A stretch of DNA of 64,000 bases from Bemisia tabaci (GCF_918797505.1 NC_092800.1:42772369-42836368), one strand, 5' to 3'; shown: positions 34,363 through 45,774, numbered from the stretch's first letter. The notes: generated by a model not told the origin, from the letters alone. A program made the numbers and translations.

Positions 34363-35563
34363 GAATGTAAGGAATACATCGATAAGTTAGAATTAAACGG
34401 TCTTACTAACAATTTTATCTAGCGTGGCGGACCGTTTGCATCCAGTGTAATTCACGATTTTTTTTGTCACCGCTCTATTCATGAGTATCGAGAATGCAAA
34501 TTCATTGATTTTTCCAAAAATGAAAATTATGATCATTTTGCTCTGAAGTAAGCTACTGACAAGGGTGTTTGCAGATGAGTGCTGATGTATTTACGGAAAA
34601 ATCTATGAGTCGAGAATTCTTGAATTTACTCGTTCCATGATATTAAAATGTGAATACTTATGAGTTTCAAACAAAGCCATTTTAAAGCGATAAATCGTTA
34701 GTATCGAGTCTTTAACAAGTTCTCTGGTTTCCCCATCAATTTTTTGTTCCCAAACATGGCTTAGAACGGTTTTTTAAAGGTTCTTCTTTATTTTTGAGTT
34801 TACTTTTAGCAGCGATTAATGTTTGCATTACTGTTAGTTGACATCGTCCGCGTCGGTTATGCTGTACATGGTTAAAAACAACCGAAGAACGTAAAGCTTC
34901 GAAAATAATGTCACACTCCTTTCCAATCTTTCCTTCGAATCTTTCATCGATTTTTTTTTTCTTTCTTCCTTTTTTTTATCAAAAGTTCAACACGCAGTTT
35001 AATGTTTGCGCTAACCGAAGATAAGCATCACGAACGAGTGGCGTGAGAGAAAAACTCAAAGGCTTCTAATTTGACGGAAGGGAAGCTAAATACCGCACCG
35101 ACTCCTTTGCTTCGTTACGCACGATCTTCCGCCATTTCATCCGCACGACCATGGCAACAGCCCTGCGGGTCGATTTTTGAATCGTTATCGAACGACTTAA
35201 ATCGATAAACCCCTATCTTAGCTATGCTTTGTATCGATCAATGTATTTCGATATAATCGATTCAACAATCGAGCCCTGCTCGCCTCGAGGAATCGGATTT
35301 TACGAGTAATTAATGCCGCGACACGCAACACGCGAACCTCTCGCATTTGGACTCGCTTCCTCTGAAAGGATGTTCGCATATTTTTTGCGGAGGCAGAGCT
35401 GAAAACTGGGATACATTAACACTCAGGCGAAGTCGTAAACCTACTAAGAGTACATCCGACGGATAATGAAGCAGACCTTATGGAATGTTCGAAACGGCGA
35501 ACGTTTCTGAGAACTGTGCTGTTTCCTTACAACCCGGTGGGGCATCGTTAAAAGGAGGAAAAC
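34363..35563. other. No gene recognised; ATCGAT-rich block at 35170-35280
   Basis: The block (ATCGTTATCGAACGACTT..., TATCGATCAATGTATTTCG) resembles 44335-44415 loosely and family I weakly. Otherwise nothing. Confidence 0.35.
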
Positions 35564-35822
35564 TGGATTGCATTTTGCAAAAAGGAACCACTAGCATTGC
35601 AATGATGCTAAGATTGTGCGATTTCATCCTTTGCAATAAAATTGCGGAAATCATGAACAACTATGAAATTTAGATGGTAATTTTTGTCTTAAATTCACAG
35701 TTTTTAGCGAGTAAAATAGAAACTATTAATAGATAATCGGGTTTTTCCGCCAAGACGAAAGAAGTTGCACAATCTTAGCAACATTGCAATGCTAGTGGTT
35801 CCTTTTCGCAAAATGCAATCCA
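35564..35822. mobile_element. Family P element, compact copy
   Basis: TGGATTGCATTTTGCAAAAAG...AACCACTAGCATTGCAATG at the left is inverted at the right over about 60 bp. 259 bp, non-coding. Confidence 0.9.
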
Positions 35823-36400
35823 CTTCAACTACAACAAGAGTACATTTCACTAACCGTTCAAAGTAGGAAAGAAATTTAGGTTGGCATCTTTGAATATGGA
35901 GAGGAGCGGGCCATTGCAACTTACCTGTAACAAAAGAACAGAATTTCATTAATTCACTTTGAACGAGTCTTGTTTGAAACACAAATAAACAAGAGTAGTT
36001 TATATTGAAAATTTTAACAATAATATGAAAAATCAAAGTTTATATTTGCAACCACTTCAGTTTTCTACATTGGGTTGGAGATTACCTCCGATAGAGCGCG
36101 TGTCGTTATCGGTGAATAGCCGAATTATTATTGACTAACGTCGACCACTGAGGAAAGCCACACGTAAAAAATATTAGAACAACCACGTTCGAATTATTTA
36201 AGAGATGAATGGATTCAAAAGCCGACGGGTGCATGCGAGAGGAAGCATATTCGTCTCTGATTGCACCGTTGTGTACACATTTTTATGTTTTAGTTTTGAA
36301 CACAGCTTTTAAAAAGCTTTGAACACAGCTTTTAAAAAGCTACACAGTTTCTTCCACGAATGTTTCTAAATGATCTCAAATATAAGCATCGAAAATTTCC

Positions 36401-36401
<1 letters not shown>

Positions 36402-36460
<59 letters not shown>
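36402..36460. repeat. Poly(A) run of about 59 bases
   Basis: The longest homopolymer in the window. It could be a retroposition tail, but no LINE or SINE body is recognisable on its left. Confidence 0.85.
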
Positions 36461-36462
<2 letters not shown>

Positions 36463-36581
36463 ACGCGTGGTCCTAGTTTTGCAGCGATTTTAGCGTCGCG
36501 CAAGCCAGGGAAGGAAGCTCAGTCGAGTGTCGAGTCATCTTCACAATGTGGTGCGCCTTTAATCCAGTTTGCGGCAATGAG

Positions 36582-36860
36582 TCTGTGCCTATACCCGTGG
36601 TCGAGTAGTTATCACAAATAACTCTCGCATGGCTTTTGGTGCAATGCGAGAAGTATTCATGCAGTCTTGTAGGCGCTCGTATGCGTTCGACGCCGACCGC
36701 ACTGTTTTTCGGCGCAATGTGCCTGTGCCTATACCCGTGGTCGAGTAGTTATCACAAATAACTCTCGCATTGCTTTTGGTGCAATGCGAGAAGTATTCCT
36801 ACGGTCTTGCAGGCGCTAATAAAAGAGTTTGACACCGACCGCACCGTGTTCGACGAGTTA
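36582..36860 (+). repeat. Minisatellite M within a 140-bp duplication
   Basis: TGTGCCTATACCCGTGGTCG recurs at 36584 and 36724 (period 140). Each unit contains the minisatellite segment GCAATGCGAGAAGTATTC...CTTG(C/T)AGGCGCT. Confidence 0.85.
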
Positions 36861-36908
36861 TGATGATCGCGGCATCGAAAAATGGGACTTGAAAGGCCCA
36901 TGTTGTGT

Positions 36909-36985
36909 TTCGACGCCGTATGAGCAGTCCAACGTTGCCTCGTTTCTCCCGATAAAACATTTTTTTCTGAGAAAAGTTAAAAAAG
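36909..36985. mobile_element. Family A fragment (left end)
   Basis: CGACGCCGTATGAGCAGTCC and GTTGCCTCGTTTCTCCCGAT match the family A left part. The right part is lost. Confidence 0.6.
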
Positions 36986-37017
36986 TTTTCTATGTTTGAT
37001 TTTTTAGATGGAATGGA

Positions 37018-37230
37018 CCATTAAACAAATTAGGAATTTAAGCTTTCTGCTACATGATTCTTCAACAGAATTTCATGCAAAACACGATTCGCGCAAAGAA
37101 AACTACTGAAATCAACTTCTAGCTAAGCCATTAACGTTTTTATTGTCCATTGGTTACGGGAACTGAATTCAAAGTGTGCACAGCTTGAGTTTAGCATCAA
37201 GATTGATGTTTCCATATTTTCATGTCACTG
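37018..37230. mobile_element. Family G fragment
   Basis: AATGGACCATTAAACAAATTAG...CTACATGATTC follows the left half of the G element at 15769. The right terminus is not found. Confidence 0.6.
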
Positions 37231-38233
37231 AGACTGTAATGGTTTGGCGTGCAATTTAACCCTAGTAAATTATTCTTTCTTCCATGAGCGGAAAGGTTGA
37301 CTTAAAAAATTACCATAAAAAAGGTTGACTTCATTCATTAACCATGGTTAGGAGTTAAAGTGCGGTTAGAATATCCTCGTTGCCTATTGGTGTTCACACC
37401 GCGAGCCTGCAATCTTGGGATCGAAGCATTGCGGAAAGTTTTCAGCTTTTTGTTTCCTCGTTTTTTTTTTCAATTTTTTGAAATAAGAAAGAAGCTTAAA
37501 AATTTTATATTTATAACTTAAATAACTTTATTTTAATATAACCGATTTTAATAACTTTAAAATCAGTCGGAAGCGAAAGAGAAAGAGAGAGAGAGCCACA
37601 GTCGGATCCAGCGATTCGGCAACACCGGATTCCCTCCATTTAAACCAATGTTAAATAATCGATCCATGTCGGAGCCCCCGGTCCCTCCAGTAATCGATAC
37701 ATTTCCACAGTATTAAACGGAGAAGAACAATGTTGCCGATTTGCTGGCTCCGCTGATGGAGAGAGCGCGGGGACCAGCGGGGCGCGACGAGGGGAGCGAG
37801 TGACGGATAATCCGGGTTGGGTCGATAAGTTGGATATTGCCCAAAATAAATGGCAGAGCTCCAAGGCGACTCGCGGTCGGGTCGGCGATGGGCGATGGGC
37901 GCTGGCCTGGAGGGATGACAAAGGGCTATTAAGTAATGGGCACCCGAATATTAGGGCCCCGGGACAGCGCGCCTCGGTAAATATTAACCTCTCCTCCAGC
38001 GACTCACGACGGATGCCCCAGTTCTCGCGCAGGGGGGAGCCAAGCGGCAACACACTTTTCCGGACCGATCTGTTTGCCACCCGCAAAGGAGACCGCTGCG
38101 ACGAGAGAGTGAGGATGTGAGGGGAGACTTCCCCGGGAAACTTCCCTAAAATTCCTGGCTAAAATAAACTTCCCCAGCAGTAATCACTCACAATATTAGG
38201 TCCTCCGGGAACGAGCATTCCTTCATTATAACT
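37231..38233. other. No confident gene; CpG-rich 37740-38120
   Basis: ORFs of 148 codons (minus) and 106 codons (plus) overlap in the CpG-rich part with no recognisable domain. A promoter-like island cannot be excluded. Confidence 0.35.
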
Positions 38234-38486
38234 GGACCGAGTTAAACAGAAAGGAACCAAGCCACATCAGCTATTGCCAAATTTAATTGGGCAATTTAAT
38301 TTTTTACATGAAAACGGTAGTGCAGATTTTCGTGCAAATTTCAGTGAATTTTCTCCGTAGTGCGAAGCAAATTTCTTATCATTTTCACAGAAATCCGTAT
38401 AAACATTCTTTCGTAAAAAATTGAATTGCCCAGTTAATTTTGGCAACAGCTGATGTGGCTTGGTTCCTTTCTGTTAAACTCGGTCC
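38234..38486. mobile_element. Family H MITE, TSD AACT
   Basis: GGACCGAGTTAAACAGAAAG to CTTTCTGTTAAACTCGGTCC. AACT is duplicated at 38230-38233 and 38487-38490. The most symmetrical H copy in the window. Confidence 0.94.
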
Positions 38487-38897
38487 AACTTAGGGTCGTA
38501 TTCATATAGTCGTTCTTCAAACAGCTTCTTCCCGTAGGCTTGGTCCAGATTGTGTGATTAACGGAAGCTTAAAGAAGACCTCGAAATAGCTATCTTTCTT
38601 TGAATACTTCATAATTGATAATTGATTCATATTTATAAGCTCGGTCTACTGATGCTCCGACTCGATAATTCCTGAGGCAATCAGTAACGTAAGACATATT
38701 TTCTACAAGCATTGGGTCCTGCCTCACAAAGCTCTGAATGAACCGAAGGATGATTCACATTTCCAACTAAAAAATTTTCTAACTTTTTAGTTAAGAAAAA
38801 TACAAATATACTGAGATGCACACTCGAATTTTTCCTGTTAACATGATACAAATTTGCCGCATTCGTCGTCTTTAGTTCATAGAAGGACCGCAGTCCA

Positions 38898-39190
38898 CGT
38901 TTTAGGACGGCAACAATATTATGTATTTAAAAAATCAAAGCATTATTCGGAAAATTGGCAATGTCGCGATAAAAATCGGAAATACTTTATTTCATCGGCA
39001 CAGTGGGCAACGCTTGAATTAAGTTACGTACGATGCAAGAGAAACAAGCAAAGCACCATTTTTTAGTGTCGAATGCAACGAACTTTCATTTCAACCCCTG
39101 AATGCAACTATTCGAACTCCATAGATGTCCGTGTTGCATACGCACGGAGTTGAAGGCGTTTTGCCTGTTCACGTACTCACCGCTTCTGGC
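38898..39190. repeat. Family Q dispersed repeat
   Basis: ATTGGCAATGTCGCGATAAA, GCAACTATTCGAACTCCATA and GTTGCATACGCACGG are shared with 62480-62745. The second half resembles the core of the composite H arrays (ACTATTCG...GATGTCCGTGTTGC). Confidence 0.8.
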
Positions 39191-39557
39191 TGTTTAAGGA
39201 ACGACTATGCACAAGATCCATATTCTGCCGTGCTATGGCAGAAAGCCGTGTGAACATTCGAGAGTTGCCAAATTTTCTTCAGTAAAATGTTTATTTTTTA
39301 GCAAAATTATGAATATTTTTGATGAAATTTTTAGGAACTGTGGGTGAAATTGCGAACAATATTATCTGAAAAATAGGAAGGAAAATATTCAAATCAGGGT
39401 GTCTAGTTTTTTTCAATATTGGGAAATCCTGATTTTTCCTGATTTCATAATATTTCCAAATCCTGATCAAATCCTGATTTTTTGCGGAGAAGAATTAAAA
39501 TGCCTGCATACACGTATGCGAAAGCATAAAAAAAAATCCGATCGGACGGCAGACATT

Positions 39558-39560
<3 letters not shown>

Positions 39561-39590
<30 letters not shown>

Positions 39591-42195
39591 TCATCCAAAA
39601 TATGTTACAACCACCTAACTAGGTGTAAATTAACTTTACTTTACAAATAAAATAACTTATAAATTGACTAGCATCTAATTTTTGTTTTTAACTTTAACTT
39701 TCATAACCCATACTCGCATGAAACCCAGACTACATTCATACTTCTTACTTGCTATATAGATTTAGAAAATAAATAAATCAAAAAATAATAAAAATAAATG
39801 AGCATGATAAATAAGAAAACTTAAGAGAGATGAGTTACAACTGCTTTCATGCGTTATCCATGTCCCCAGTGGCTTCTCTGATAACTAGATTATGGGAAAT
39901 CTACTTTGTTGTATTAAGATAAGCAAAAGTGACTATTTTAAGTTAAACGCCAAAGGCTAGGTCACGAGGTTTGGTCCTCTTTAGCCTCCTTACCGGGACG
40001 TCTGTGGTGAGTTCCCTGGCTAGGGGATTAGAATGAATTTCAAGTTTATTGTAGTACTTGTAGGAAGCGTTTTTGATGTAATCAGAGACGGACTCTATTT
40101 CAAGCTCCTCTCTAATTGATTGGTTAGTTGTGAACCATGGGGCATCTACCATTGACCGCAGCACCTTCGCCTGGAAGGACTCAATCAGGTATCTATTGCT
40201 CGGTTTGGTGCAGCCCCATAGTTCACAAGCATATGTCCAGACAGGTCTGAGGACTTGTTTGTATAAGAGAACTTTATTGGCAATGGAGAGTGCCGAGTTT
40301 CTTCCCAAGAGCCAGTACATTTGTCTGTATTTTGCATTAAGTTGTTCTCTTTTATTTTTGATATGTTGTTTCCAAATCAATTTTCTGTCAATCGTGACTC
40401 CAAGATATTTTGCTGTATCCGAGTATGGTACAGGTTTATTTTCAATTAATATAGGGATATAATTAATTTTTTTGTTAGTAAAAATGGTGTGAACCGACTT
40501 TGGATTGGAGAGAGCCACTCTCCAGTCCTTGGTCCAGTTCACAACCTCGTCAACAGTATTTTGTAACTTGACAGTGGCCTCAGGAAGATCTCGACCCGTC
40601 TCCAAAGCTGCAATGTCATCAGCGAATGTTCCTAAAAGTTTACCACTTTCAGGCACATCTCTAGTGAATAAAAGGTACAAAATTGGCCCCAATACACTCC
40701 CTTGGGGAACTCCGGCCAATATGGTTTTAAATTCCGAATATGCACTTCCATATCTTACTCTAAATTGTCTATTTGACAGATATGAGTTTATTAAATCGCA
40801 ATGATTAGTCGGTAGAATGCTTTTCAGTTTGAAGATTAGCCCTTGATGCCAAACTCTGTCGAAAGCCATTTGAATGTCAAGGAATATGGCATAGTGTCTT
40901 TTCTATTAGGTCAATTACTCTATGTACTTGCTGAGTTGTAGAATGCCTTTCACGAAATCCAAATTGGTGATTTGGGATCGCATTATTTTCTAATAATATT
41001 GGTTTTAATCTCTTAAGGTACAAGCGTTCCCATAATTTACTTATTACAGAAAGAAGGGAGATTGGCCTGTGTGAGCTTGGTTCGTTATGGTCTTTGCCTG
41101 TCTTCGGGATTAAAATTATTTCGGCTTCTTTCCAAACTTTTGGAAAGTAACTTTTTTCTAGCATGTAGTTAAAAATAGAGCAGAGTTTAGTTATTGCATT
41201 ACCTGGTAGATGTTTTAATATCTCTCCACCAATCTGATCCCTTCCCGGGGCTTTCCTACGCTTAACTTTATATTTAATTTCTTTGAACAACTCATCATGT
41301 GTAATTGGAGCTATTTTTTCTTTAGCTATTTCTCTCGGTTTTTCTAACTGTTCAAGATTCAACCCGGGTATGTCTTCATTCGGGGCGAACACACTAGCTA
41401 GATGTTCAGAAAATACCTCTGCTTTTTCTATTTCTGTTTTGGCCCAATCTCCATTCTTTTTCCTAATTGGGGGACAGTGAACTGGTGTGTTTTTTAGATA
41501 TCTAATAGCTTTCCATAGGGAATAATCTGTACCAGGTTTGTTATTTAAGCCTTTGAGGAATTTTTTTGTGCTCTCGTGTTTGTAATTCCAAAGTAAGCTA
41601 TTTAGTTTTTTATTTATTTTATTGAGAATTGTTTTATCACCTGGATATCTAGTGGAATGCCAAGTGGCTCGGGCTTTTCTCCTTTGTCTAATTAGTTCCC
41701 TAACATCTTTTGGGATCTTTAAACTGTAAAGCATTGTTTTGGTCGGAGGGGTACAAGATTTGACAATGTTTTGAATTTGTAAAGCGAGTAATTGAATTTC
41801 GTTCTCACATTGCTCATTACTTAAAATTGCATTTTCGGTTATTATACTATTAAGCTTATCTCTGAATTGCTTCCAGTCCGTTTTTTCGTTGAATAGAGGA
41901 CTATTTTTAATTCTTAGCAGTCCGGATGACGAGAGCATGAGTAATACTGGAATGTGATCTGATGATAAATCACCGATTGCATAGGTGTCACAACAATTAA
42001 TTGAAATGCCTTTTGACACGAAAAAGTCGATTACATCTGGCTTTTTTCTCCTGTCTTTTGGCCATGAGGTGGGATATCCTTGAGAGTGAAAATTTAATTT
42101 TAGATCAATTGAGGCTTTTTCTAGTTCTTTACCTTTAGTGAGGGTCTTCCTAGATCCCCATAATTTATGTTTATTTTTATATATTATGTTTATTT
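39561..42195 (-). mobile_element. Jockey-like LINE, 5'-truncated, nested in B
   Basis: Minus-strand non-LTR element with a 3' UTR of about 350 bp and a poly(A) tail seen as a T run at 39560-39588. ATTTCT at 39555-39560 and 42196-42201 is the likely target duplication, and both breakpoints fit uninterrupted family B sequence. The 5' end falls inside the endonuclease domain, as usual for incomplete reverse transcription. Confidence 0.92.
39943..42169 (-). pseudogene. LINE endonuclease/reverse transcriptase ORF, truncated and frameshifted
   Basis: One frame covers 42169-40877 (about 430 codons) and another 40869-39943 (308 codons); they overlap the same protein, with a single frameshift near 40890-40900. 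In order: endonuclease C-terminus with RRKKPDVIDFFV and SSDHIPV; RT block KAPGRDQIGGEILK; RPISLL; HQFGFRERHSTT; AFDRVWH (first catalytic Asp); GVPQGSVLGP; FADDIA (catalytic Asp pair); KYLGVTID; and the RPVWTYACELWG / LRSMVDAPWF C-terminal blocks typical of jockey-clade elements. No ORF1, no full endonuclease, no RNase H. The copy cannot encode an intact enzyme. Confidence 0.93.
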
Positions 42196-42410
42196 ATTTC
42201 TCAAATCCTGATTTTACGACCGATTTTTCCTCAAATCCTGATGAAATCAGGATTAAATCCTGATTGACGTCAAAGCCGGATGGAATCGGAAAAATCGGGA
42301 TAATCCTGATGCTACACACCCTGTTCATAAATTTACCAGTGAAGTGTTTCATCGATCGAAAGGCAATGCCTGAAGGTTCATACGGCGTTTTTCCTTTGCA
42401 CGGCAGTATT

Positions 42411-42665
42411 CGTCGTCTCCCACACGAAGGAACGTAACTCTATTTCAAGGTTGCCAAATTGACTCAAACAATTAATTCATTTTACAAAAATGTACGTAAG
42501 CAATTTGTGTCCAAAATATCTCTGTTTTTTCGCTTGGAATCTAGAGAAAAATCAGGGAAATTTTCAGTCAGAAATGCCCAAAATTCTCGTGGTTAATAGG
42601 CAATTTGTGAGAGGAAATTTGGCAACATTGGAATGGAGTTACGTTCTTTCGTCCGGGAGACAACG
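42411..42665. mobile_element. Family T MITE
   Basis: CGTCGTCTCCCACACGAAGG at the left pairs with CTTTCGTCCGGGAGACAACG at the right; AGGTTGCCAAATTGAC/GAAATTTGGCAACATT pair inside. It abuts the A element's target duplication directly. Confidence 0.85.
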
Positions 42666-42718
42666 TATTGTTGGCCATGAAAGGAAAGGAAAGCAAAACG
42701 GTCATTCCTTCATTACGA

Positions 42719-43228
42719 CTTAATATCCTTTCAATCATAGAATTTCTCGTATCCAATTTATACGTACGCATGTTCTATATTCTGGAGTCTGAGGAAAAAG
42801 TGCGGCCAGATGGTGCGGGAGAAACTCGGACATCCACTTTGACCTCGGCATGAAATGTTTTGGATTATATCAGTAAAATCGCGAGTCGTAATGAGCTCCG
42901 ACTTTATGCTCACTCAATGAGGACGCTTCATGTGTTGGCCGACGCGCTAAGGTAAACAAACGGCCATCATGCTGCTTAATATCCTTTCAATCATAGAATT
43001 TCTCGTATCCAATTTATACGCACGCATGTTCTATATTCTGGAGTCTGAGGAAAAAGTGCGGCCAGATGGTGCGGGAGAAACTCGGACATCCACTTTGACC
43101 TCGGCATGGAAATGGTTTTGGATTATATCAGTAAAATCGCGAGTCGTAATGAGCTCCGACTTTATGCTCACTCGAATGAGGACGCTTTCATGTTGTCGGA
43201 CCGACGCGCTACGCTACACCAACGACCA
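42719..43228. repeat. Tandem segmental duplication, 256 bp x 2
   Basis: Units start at 42719 and 42975 (CTTAATATCCTTTCAATCAT). They are nearly identical for about 180 bp; differences are mostly one-base indels (CACTCAATGAGG versus CACTCGAATGAGG). Confidence 0.93.
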
Positions 43229-44422
43229 TCAGGGCTGTTTTTGTGGTCTTCCCTTTAACGGCTGCTTTCCTGTAGCGGTCGTATGAGGTTTATTAAAACA
43301 TTCATTCCACTGACTAAAAAAAGGGAGAAAAAAGTCTTCAAGTTTTGTTGGCAGAATTATATCAATTTTCGGTCGCTGAATCCGAAAATGAACTCCGTTT
43401 TTGCGTGCAATCTCTGCAAAACTCCCAAATACAACCTATGGATACTGCAAACGTAAATACATTGTGAATTCACGTCAACTCTTGCGTTCTCCATATATTG
43501 TGAGAAAGAGGGACGAGAGGAAATATGTCATTCGTACAATGCTCATAAAATGGATTCAAGGTACTGCCTACTTTTCTGGTCCTAAATACAGTCTTATTAC
43601 TTCTGTGGTAATAATTATTTCGGTCCGGTACAGCAATGTTACTCACAATCAGACCAAAGGTATTGTTATTACAGAAAATTTGGTAGGACCTGGAATCTAC
43701 TAGGAGCATTGTACGCGCGACAAATCCTTGTTGTCTTTGTACACATGTTAGTACTTCTTCCAAGGACTAGTTTTGCAAACTTTCGAAGCTATCAAATTAG
43801 TAACAAGAAGTGAAGAACTCTCGAAAAAAGACTGGAAAGAGAGCCTTCCTTCTAGTTTTTCATGCTGTTCCTCACGAGATTAGTCCAGGGAGACCATTGA
43901 ACACTGTCGTTTAAACGAAAAACCTTAGGTTTCCCTTATCACTATTGATGTGTGGCAATTAGGTGAGTATTTGAACGTACGTACTATTGCCGTTGCGTCG
44001 CGAAGGAACCGATGCAAAAGATAATTCCGATCACATCAACGCTATTTCCTAGCTGAGCCCCACCATTTTTGTTATGATTAGGAATTTTTGGAACTGATTT
44101 GACAACCCGGCCGCGAAAGTCATTATTTGTGGTGTTCAAATCGCTGTATCCGCGGTTTTTAGTCCACAGATGCCAGGCTGTGCGGATATATCGTTTTATG
44201 TGGTTTTAGGAAACAGCAAAATCCCACCGGGGGCAGATCGGAAAGCATTTCGCCTTCAATTAACGAGGTAAGCAGAACGGTCTCCTTCAGGTCGAAATGG
44301 TGGTATCTCGAAACAACGCTCTCGGGCTTCGTCGATTTTGAATTATTGTTATCGAATGACCTTGATCAATAGATCATGTTGCTGTAGTAGGGATTTATCG
44401 ATCGAATACGTTCAATAACCAT
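43229..44422. other. No gene or repeat recognised
   Basis: Overlapping ORFs of about 100 codons on both strands at 43401-43763 have no recognisable domain. Confidence 0.4.
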
Positions 44423-44693
44423 CAGGGTGTCTACTAAAATAGGCTGGTCAAAAGTCAGTACTTTTACAGTGCATTCCCAAGAAATTCAGTACTTTTTCAG
44501 TACCTCCATTTGACGAAATGCGAAAAAATTCAAAAAATTTAAATTTCTCACTTCCTAAATTGCGACAGGAATGGCAACAAAATGAAAAAAATTCCGGACC
44601 TTCTTGCGGAATTTCTGCACTATTTCAGTACTTCCGGACCGCCCTTAAAAAATCAGTGCTAATTCCGGAAATTCCAGACTTGTAGACACCCTG
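44423..44693. mobile_element. Family C element, 5-bp TSD ACCAT
   Basis: CAGGGTGTCTACTAAAATAG to ACTTGTAGACACCCTG. ACCAT at 44418-44422 and 44694-44698. Interior repeats of TCAGTACTTTT. Confidence 0.92.
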
Positions 44694-44767
44694 ACCATTC
44701 AACAATTCAGGCGCTGCTCAAAATTCTTCGTAGGATGAGGGCCGTTTTGGCAACGTCGCTCAGGGGT

Positions 44768-44957
44768 GATTGATTTGTTCCATTAGGCGTTTGCAAAGTG
44801 ATTCCTGGCCCTGTGTCATTATCTTAATGATCTTTTCAGCTGCTCGCGCTATCATTTTTTCGGTCGCCTGGTCCTCGAGTATCTCTTTCGCTACTCCCTC
44901 ATCGCGCTTTGTTACAAAAACCGCGGATCTGCGTAAGATTCGAGTTGGAGTTATGCG
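44768..44957 (-). pseudogene. Possible protein-coding fragment, unidentified
   Basis: On the minus strand, a frame after an in-frame TAA near 44963 reads about 62 codons to a TGA at 44768, with charged helical composition (RDEGVAKEILEDQ, AAEKIIKIM). It has no start codon at its head and no acceptor was found. It may be a remnant of a transposon protein or an exon end. No family recognised. Confidence 0.25.
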
Positions 44958-45055
44958 GTTTTGCGATTAGCGAGACGAAGTAACTATCTGCCGGGATATT
45001 CTGAAAATTGTGGAGCTTATCAGGGTGCAGTAAATATTCCCTGTGCTTTAAGGAA

Positions 45056-45218
45056 CAATGGCGGGGCGTGAATGATCGATTTTCGATATTTCCCCATTTG
45101 AAGCTACGTTAAAGAATCGATTAGCAAGGTATTTGTTGCGAACACCCTCTTTATCGATCCTTTTTCATAGGTTTAAATGGCAGATCATCGATATATCGCA
45201 AATCACGCCATGCCACTG
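45056..45218. mobile_element. Family I hAT-like MITE
   Basis: CAATGGCGGGGCGTGAATGA to ATCACGCCATGCCACTG. Flanks TTAAGGAA (45048-45055) and GTAAGGAA (45219-45226) match at seven of eight positions. Confidence 0.92.
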
Positions 45219-45226
45219 GTAAGGAA

Positions 45227-45774
45227 ATGATGCCACCAACGGAGGGGACTGCAATCATAAGAGCGTCGAAGAAAAACCACTTATCACATCACTTATCTTT
45301 CGAATCTTACGTTCTTTTTGTTGTGCACGAAATTGCGATGCGTCATGCCTTTTAATAAAAATCTGCTACAAACTTCCCTTGGCCTTTCACCAAAATCTGA
45401 CGTCATCGATTTGAAATTCCCGAGTTCATTAGCCCCGACTAATCGAGGTTGTATTATACCTCCGAGGGGGGTTGCACCGTGTTCAGAGACTAACAGTAGG
45501 GTTACTTTAAGTTCAAATAAGATTGATGGGTCTTTCTTTCAATGAATTAGCTCAAGAAAATGAAATAAGGTTAAAAAACTACAAAACAATGGGAGGCAAG
45601 GTTAAAAATTTAAAGAAAATACCGAAACATTCGGTTTTTTTTGTGTGTGTTAAGTATCCTTGTTTCTTGATGCAATGAATTGTTTAACCTTCCTGAACTT
45701 AATTCAGGCATCGAACAGCTCAACTCAGCCATTAATGGTAAATCTGAAAAAAAATTATATAGAATAGTAACTAG
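45227..45774. other. No gene or repeat recognised
   Basis: One 75-codon plus ORF without known motifs; AT-rich elsewhere. Confidence 0.4.

Larger units (their letters stand above)
39395..42323. mobile_element. Family B element nested in A and containing the LINE
   Basis: Starts CAGGGTGTCTAGTTTTTTT and ends GATGCTACACACCCTG. The two parts, with the LINE removed, align along their length with the B copy at 45775-46114 (TGCGGAGAAGAATTAAAAT, GATCGGACGGCAGAC, ACGACCGATTTTTCC). The flanking target duplication is imperfect. Confidence 0.92.
39225..42406. mobile_element. Family A MITE containing nested B and LINE, TSD TATT
   Basis: The left half 39225-39394 starts CTGCCGTGCTATGG; the right half 42324-42406 ends CGTTTTTCCTTTGCACGGCAG. 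TATT flanks at 39221-39224 and 42407-42410. The halves join as a normal A element at ...AAATATTC|ATAAATTTACC. Confidence 0.95.

Noticed and set aside
37640..38120. 148-codon minus and 106-codon plus ORFs
   Set aside because: Overlap on opposite strands in a CpG-rich tract; no domain or splice support.
40130..40804. Plus-strand ORFs of about 100 codons
   Set aside because: Antisense shadows of the LINE reverse transcriptase.
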